A DNA stretch of 64,000 nucleotides from assembly GCA_018432315.1 (NCBI GenBank), contig JAHDLB010000018.1, positions 1 through 64,000 of the forward strand. Reading direction: 5' to 3'. Both the position numbers and the translations under genes were made by a program. The DNA is from Anaerolineae bacterium. GTDB lineage: Bacteria > Chloroflexota > Anaerolineae > Aggregatilineales > Aggregatilineaceae. Positions 59,657-64,000 of this stretch are shown here, in pieces; positions within the stretch are counted from its first letter, which is position 1, and the number at the start of each line of letters is the position of its first letter. The notes under the pieces are model-generated. The model was not told the origin of the DNA and did no database searches. It saw only the letters and a program-made list of their open reading frames with translations.

Positions 59657-59795
59657 GCTTAACTCTCCTTATTCAACAAAAATACACTTCTTACCGGGCC
59701 ACAAATCCTGCCGACAACATGCGTCAATGTATGCTGCCGGATAACGGGCCACACACCAACACATAACGACATGAGTTGTGATCCCTGTTGGCATC

Positions 59796-59824
59796 ATTGT
59801 ACTCTAGATTGGTCAGTACGCAAA
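59796..59824 (-). promoter_or_regulatory. candidate promoter for the sugar importer operon
   Basis: On the minus strand TTTGCG (59824-59819), a 17-nt spacer and TACAAT (59801-59796) lie about 140 nt before the binding-protein start. The -10 is good and the -35 poor, as expected for an activator-dependent promoter. The 59657-59795 leader holds no ORF of note. Confidence 0.4.
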
Positions 59825-59949
59825 CGCCCACCGATCCTCGGTTTTCGCGCGTCTCAAAATTCAGGACGCAAACGCGGCGCCGCCCGAACCTGCCCCATAG
59901 ACACGTCGCGTTGCAGGTTCCCGGCGCTTTCGGGTAGAATGCACGTATC

Positions 59950-60504
59950 ATGAGCACTCACAAACGCAACCAATTCGTCGTGCGCGAGCTGCGCGACGCT
60001 TCCGATCTGACGTCGTGTCTCGCGCTCGAGCACGCCTACGCGACCGACTACGTGTGGCAGGTCGACATGCGCGAGGATGGCGATGACATGCAGGTACGTT
60101 TTCGGACGGTACGTCTGCCGCGCACCATGCAGGTAGCCTATCCGCGCGACGAACAACACCTGGTGCGGTCGTGGGAACAGCGGGATTGTTTCCTGGTGGC
60201 CGCCATGGATGACGTCGTTTTGGGCTACGTCCATCTGCGCGTGGATAGCAGCCACACGAAAGGCTGGATTCAGGACCTGGTCGTGGGCCAGCCCTTCCGC
60301 CGCCGCAAGATCGGCAGCGCCCTGCTCGAACAGGCGGAGCGCTGGGCGCGCCTGCGCAGCCTCGTGCACCTGACGCTCGAAATGCAGACCAAGAATCACC
60401 CGGCCATCTGTTTTGCGCGCAAGCACGGGTTCAGCTTTTGCGGCTTCAACGATCGCTATTACATCAACCGCGATATCGCCCTGTTCTTCGGCAAGAACTT
60501 GTGA
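59950..60504 (+). CDS. GNAT-family N-acetyltransferase, 184 aa
   Basis: The acetyl-CoA-binding motif A is WIQDLVVGQPFRRRKIGSALLEQAERWARL at about 98-130, followed by LTLEMQTKNHPAICFARKHGFSFCGFNDRYY, the typical beta5 and C-terminal alpha/beta end. The N-terminal VRELRDASDLTSCLALEHAYATDYVWQV is an acceptor-site region seen in Chloroflexi GNAT proteins of unknown specificity. It lies 12 nt upstream of the 7TM-GAF gene, likely the same transcript. The substrate cannot be predicted. Confidence 0.88.
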   Translation: MSTHKRNQFVVRELRDASDLTSCLALEHAYATDYVWQVDMREDGDDMQVRFRTVRLPRTMQVAYPRDEQHLVRSWEQRDCFLVAAMDDVVLGYVHLRVDSSHTKGWIQDLVVGQPFRRRKIGSALLEQAERWARLRSLVHLTLEMQTKNHPAICFARKHGFSFCGFNDRYYINRDIALFFGKNL

Positions 60505-60516
60505 TCCGTCAACCCT

Positions 60517-62502
60517 ATGAAATCAAGCGAAGTGCTGGCTGTTCTGGAACTGATCAACGAGACACTCACCGCCACGATTGTCATCGTCACCGTCTCGATT
60601 CTGCTCTATAACCTCGCGCGCGACACCCAGGACCGCGTGACCCGCGCGTCGTCGGTCGTGTTGTTCTGCGTGTTCATCGTGTTCCTGGCCGACGTCCTGA
60701 TCTCACTCGACCCCGGCGGCTCGTACCTTGAAGTGTGGCTCCGCTTCCAATGGATCGGCATCGCGTTCGTACCGGCGGCTCTGTTTCACCTGTCCGACGC
60801 CCTGCTCGCCACCACGGGCCGCCCCTCACGGGGACGCCGCTGGCTCGTCGTGCGCATTGCCTACGCCATCGCCGCCCTGCTGACCGGCCTGGCGCTCTTT
60901 TCGGACAGCCTGATCCACGGCCCGGCGGAGACCGGCGCGCCGCGCATGATATCCGGGCCAACTTTTCCGGTTTACGTCGCCTTTCTCCTGGTGTTGGCCC
61001 TGGTCTCGATGATCAACGTGATTCGCGCGCGCCGGCGCTGCCTGACCCGCTATACCCAGCGTCGCATGACCTACCTGCTGTCGGTCTTTCTGGCGCCCGC
61101 CTGGGGCGTCTTCCCCTATTCGCTGCTGTTCCAGCGGCTGGGCGGCGAACAAGACACGCTGCTGCTGGTCATCGTGAACCTCGCCAACCTCCTGGTCATG
61201 ATGATGCTGATCTTCCTGGCCTATCCGCTCTCCTTCTTTGGGTCCGAAAAACCCGACCGCGTTGTGAAGGCGCGCCTGCTCGAATTCATGCTGCGCGGGC
61301 CGCTGACAGCCGCCGCGCTGCTGGCCGTTGTTTTGTTCGTGCCGCGCGCCTCAAATGTGCTTGGGCTGGACGGCGACGCACTGATGCCGTTTGCGGCGGT
61401 AGGCGTGCTGCTGTTCCTGCAATGGTCGATCACCCTGCTGCTTCCGGTGCTGCAACGCGTCTTGATATACACCCAGGACCAGCGGCAAGCGGAGTGGATT
61501 CAGCGCCTCAGCGATCGCCTGCTCACCGAGGCCGACGCCTCCCAATTGCTCGAGTCGATTCTGGCCGCCATCTGCGACAATCTGCGCGTCCCGACCGCGT
61601 TCGTCGCCAGGATCGAGGCCGATGGTGCCCAACTGGTCCAGGTAGCCGGATCGCTCGTCCCGTCGCCGGAAGCGCTGACCGCGCCCGAGTTATCGACGCT
61701 GGGCGCTTCCGGGGAGGACCAGCTTGGCGAGAACATCAAGCGCATTGGCGATTTCTTCGTCTGGCGGTCCTACTGGCTCGTCCCCCTGCACTACCACCGC
61801 CGGGGCCAGAATGGCGTGACCGTCCCCATCCTGGGTATTTTGGGTGTCTGGGCGCGCGCGCCCGAGCCGGACTTCACCGAGGACGAGGAAGAGATATTCC
61901 ACGCCCTGGCTGCCCAGGTCGGGCGCGTGCTGGAAGATGTCCAGCACCAGTCAGAGGTGTTCGCCCTGCTGGAGGGTCTGGCTCCACAACTCGATATGAT
62001 GCAGCAGTTGCGGGGCGTATCGCGTTACGGGCACGTCGCGCAGGCGCCCCCCGCCACCGACGAACTGCTGGCCGATCCGCAGTTCTCGGATCACGTCAAA
62101 GATGCGCTGCGCGACTACTGGGGCGGCCCCAGGCTCACGGACAGCGAGCTGTTGAAGCTCAATATCGTGTGGCGCGAAATGGAGGGGGCCAACGACAACA
62201 ACCCGGTCCGGGCGCTACGCACCGTGCTGACCCAGGCCATCGAGAATCTGAAGCCCGAAGGCCAGCGCAGCCTGACCACGACAGAGTGGATTCTGTACAA
62301 CATTCTCGAAATGCGTTTTCTCCAGGGTCGCAAGGTGCGCGATGTAGCGTTAAGATTGGCGATGAGCGAATCCGACCTGTACCGGAAGCAGCGTATTGCA
62401 ATCGAAGAAGTAGCTCGCCAGATCGCCGAAATGGAACGGAACAGCACGTCGCCATCGCCGGCGTCATCCAATGGCGACATCGTGCACGCAGTCGAGCATT
62501 AG
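60517..62502 (+). CDS. membrane sensor with 7TM, GAF and C-terminal helix-turn-helix, 661 aa
   Basis: About eight hydrophobic segments span residues 10-315. They resemble the histidine-kinase 7TM input region (ETLTATIVIVTVSILLYNLA, WLRFQWIGIAFVPAALFHLSDALL). A coiled stretch leads to a GAF domain (about 330-480, LESILAAICDNLRVPTAFVARI ... LGVWARAPEPDFTEDEEEIFHALAAQVGRVLE). The C-terminal about 130 residues contain LTDSELLKLNIVWREMEGAN and a helix-turn-helix-like QGRKVRDVALRLAMSESDLYRKQRIAIEEVARQI. There is no kinase or cyclase domain. It may be a one-component membrane regulator. It follows the GNAT gene by 12 nt. Confidence 0.8.
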   Translation: MKSSEVLAVLELINETLTATIVIVTVSILLYNLARDTQDRVTRASSVVLFCVFIVFLADVLISLDPGGSYLEVWLRFQWIGIAFVPAALFHLSDALLATTGRPSRGRRWLVVRIAYAIAALLTGLALFSDSLIHGPAETGAPRMISGPTFPVYVAFLLVLALVSMINVIRARRRCLTRYTQRRMTYLLSVFLAPAWGVFPYSLLFQRLGGEQDTLLLVIVNLANLLVMMMLIFLAYPLSFFGSEKPDRVVKARLLEFMLRGPLTAAALLAVVLFVPRASNVLGLDGDALMPFAAVGVLLFLQWSITLLLPVLQRVLIYTQDQRQAEWIQRLSDRLLTEADASQLLESILAAICDNLRVPTAFVARIEADGAQLVQVAGSLVPSPEALTAPELSTLGASGEDQLGENIKRIGDFFVWRSYWLVPLHYHRRGQNGVTVPILGILGVWARAPEPDFTEDEEEIFHALAAQVGRVLEDVQHQSEVFALLEGLAPQLDMMQQLRGVSRYGHVAQAPPATDELLADPQFSDHVKDALRDYWGGPRLTDSELLKLNIVWREMEGANDNNPVRALRTVLTQAIENLKPEGQRSLTTTEWILYNILEMRFLQGRKVRDVALRLAMSESDLYRKQRIAIEEVARQIAEMERNSTSPSPASSNGDIVHAVEH

Positions 62503-62636
62503 GGGGAATGGGAAGGAGGTGGTACAGACAGCATACGCTAACCAGAACGATCTCATGGGAGCACCTGTATCAATTTCTCTGATGAGGCAGAACCGGGTTT
62601 ATTACAGGCACAATAGGTTGAGGAAGGCACAAGAAC

Positions 62637-63614
62637 ATGGGTACAGAGGTTCAACAACACGGCTCCTCCCCGCCTCTCCCGCCCGATGAAGGCTATTGGG
62701 AAGCGCTGTTGCAGGAAGGGGAATACGCAGCCGAAAGCGACGGGCCTCAACAGAAGGACGCGCAATGGGACAAGCTGGGCGACAATCACAATTCGGGTTC
62801 GCAGCCGGGCATTCCGACCGGGGCCCAGGCGGATTGGGAGCAGGTCCAGCAGGTTTTTGATGCTGATACCACGGTTGAGTTGCGAGTAATTGGGTATAAC
62901 CGAGGGGGGTTATTGGTCGAGTGGAACAGCCTGAGAGGATTCATCCCGGCCAGCCAGCTTACCGAATCCCCGGCACCCAACGACAACCATTATCGACGCG
63001 AATCCCTGGCCTCATTCGTCGGCAAACTTCTGAAGCTTCGGGTCATCGAACTCGATCCCGTCCAGAATCGCCTGATCCTGTCCGAGCGCGCCGCCCAGGT
63101 CCAGCCGGGCACACGGGCCAACGTGTTGAACTCGATTGACGAGGGCGACACCTGTGAAGGGCAGGTCACCAATCTGTGCGACTTCGGCGTTTTCGTGGAC
63201 CTGGGGGGGCTTGAGGGGCTCATCCACATCAGCGAGCTGAGTTGGGGGCGCGTGGGCCATCCCAGTGATATCCTCGCGCGCGGCGATACGATCAGGGTCT
63301 ACGTCATGAGCGTCGACCAGGACGAAGGCCGAATCGCGCTCAGCTTGAAACGGCTCCACCCTGACCCGTGGCAAACCGTCGAACAGCGCTACGAAGTCGG
63401 GCAGATCGTGGAGGGGACGATCACCAACGTCGTGGACTTCGGCGCGTTCGCCTGCATCGAAGAAGGGCTTGAGGGGCTGATCCACGTGTCCGAGCTGGCC
63501 GAGGGTCACTTTCTGCATCCTCGCAACGTCGTCAGCGAGGGCGATGTCGTCCGGGCCCGCATTCTGAACATCGACGGGCAGGCCCGGCGGCTGGGTCTCA
63601 GTTTGCGGCGCTAG
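62637..63614 (+). CDS. S1 RNA-binding domain protein with three S1 repeats, 325 aa
   Basis: An acidic N-terminal tail of about 65 residues precedes three S1 domains. They are at about 72-150 (VELRVIGYNRGGLLVEWNSLRGFIPASQL ... KLLKLRVIELDPVQNRLILSERAA), 165-240 (CEGQVTNLCDFGVFVDLGGLEGLIHISEL) and 253-325 (VEGTITNVVDFGAFACIEEGLEGLIHVSELAEG). This is the short form of ribosomal protein S1 found in many non-proteobacteria; a translation-initiation or RNA-binding role is likely. GAGGAAGG lies about 12 nt before the ATG. A terminator follows. Confidence 0.9.
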   Translation: MGTEVQQHGSSPPLPPDEGYWEALLQEGEYAAESDGPQQKDAQWDKLGDNHNSGSQPGIPTGAQADWEQVQQVFDADTTVELRVIGYNRGGLLVEWNSLRGFIPASQLTESPAPNDNHYRRESLASFVGKLLKLRVIELDPVQNRLILSERAAQVQPGTRANVLNSIDEGDTCEGQVTNLCDFGVFVDLGGLEGLIHISELSWGRVGHPSDILARGDTIRVYVMSVDQDEGRIALSLKRLHPDPWQTVEQRYEVGQIVEGTITNVVDFGAFACIEEGLEGLIHVSELAEGHFLHPRNVVSEGDVVRARILNIDGQARRLGLSLRR

Positions 63615-63642
63615 CAGAGACAACCGGGCATGGGGGGCTGTG

Positions 63643-63680
63643 CGGCAAATCCTGGACGCTCAGGGTTTGCCGTCTTCTTT
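63643..63680 (+). terminator. rho-independent terminator after the S1-domain gene
   Basis: CGGCAAATCCTG (63643-63654) pairs with CAGGGTTTGCCG (63661-63672) with one mismatch over a 6-nt loop, followed by TCTTCTTT. It is 28 nt after the stop codon. Confidence 0.85.
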
Positions 63681-63738
63681 ACACCCAAAGCCGGCACAAT
63701 CTCTCATGGTTCTCTCACGCTCAGGCGAATCGCGGCGT

Positions 63739-63747
63739 TGATATAAT
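63739..63747 (+). promoter_or_regulatory. extended -10 promoter before the ABC ATPase gene
   Basis: TGATATAAT is a perfect extended -10 element (TG-N-TATAAT), 42 nt before the ATG and downstream of the S1-gene terminator, so the ABC gene starts a new transcription unit. Confidence 0.6.
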
Positions 63748-63789
63748 CTCAGAGGTATCAGCGATACGACGAGACAAGACACAACGCCC

Positions 63790-64000
<211 letters not shown>

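Noticed and set aside
60735-62582. 615-aa open frame on the plus strand
   Set aside because: It overlaps the 7TM-GAF gene in another frame and has Arg/Pro/Gly-rich shadow composition with no domain pattern.

Overview
This 64 kb window looks like chromosome from a Chloroflexota bacterium, most likely of the Anaerolineae type. That is an inference from gene content: tandem SH3b proteins, two S41 proteases with single N-terminal anchors, a MalF/MalG importer without its own ATPase gene, a BTAD regulator with a damaged ATPase, a DUF971 protein and several membrane sensor kinases. The window is GC-rich and densely coded. Most of it is ordinary housekeeping DNA in short operons. I see no CRISPR array, rRNA operon, prophage or recognised defence island. 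The left edge cuts the last codons of an ISAs1-type transposase, and the right edge cuts an ABC transporter ATPase gene.

Layout. 1-3.9 kb: transposase tail, then a leftward cluster of two S41 proteases, smpB and an unknown protein. 4-8.5 kb: hybrid sensor kinase, an anchored TPR-like protein and a five-repeat SH3b protein. 8.6-15.3 kb: tRNA-Leu, plsX-fabF, a lytic transglycosylase, trmFO, hflX and a small membrane protein. 15.3-18 kb: a tyrosine recombinase with a TIR-like N-terminus and a 1.2 kb gene-poor stretch holding inverted repeats. 18-25.4 kb: cobalamin adenosyltransferase, a sensor kinase/response regulator pair, a PfkB sugar kinase and aconitase. 25.7-34.9 kb: two unknown, probably winged-helix proteins, tRNA-Arg, the BTAD regulator, a rightward operon ending in hpt and a CCA-adding enzyme, then rsmD, a URO-D-family protein and a TPR protein on the minus strand. 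35-45.9 kb: a giant membrane protein, Ser/Thr kinase, ftsH, HAD phosphatase, acyl-CoA synthetase, a catalytically degenerate recombinase-like protein and rlmI. 45.9-54 kb: ligA, an SH3b protein, PHP protein, uvrB, dGTPase-like protein and greA. 54-59.7 kb: an unknown membrane protein and a sugar importer whose MalF-like subunit carries a PDZ-like domain. 60-64 kb: acetyltransferase, 7TM-GAF-HTH sensor, S1-domain protein and the partial ABC ATPase.

Shared themes are membrane lipid and envelope work (plsX, fabF, acyl-CoA synthetase, lytic transglycosylase, S41 proteases, FtsH), tRNA and ribosome maturation (trmFO, CCA enzyme, rsmD, rlmI, smpB, hflX) and DNA repair (uvrB, ligA). The sequence GAAC-N4-GTTC lies directly upstream of uvrB and again between the lytic transglycosylase and trmFO, which suggests LexA-type control. 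The least ordinary items are the TIR-like/tyrosine recombinase fusion with its inverted-repeat upstream region, the PDZ-bearing permease, the tandem winged-helix pair at 25.7-27.7 kb and the dead recombinase homologue at 43.7 kb.
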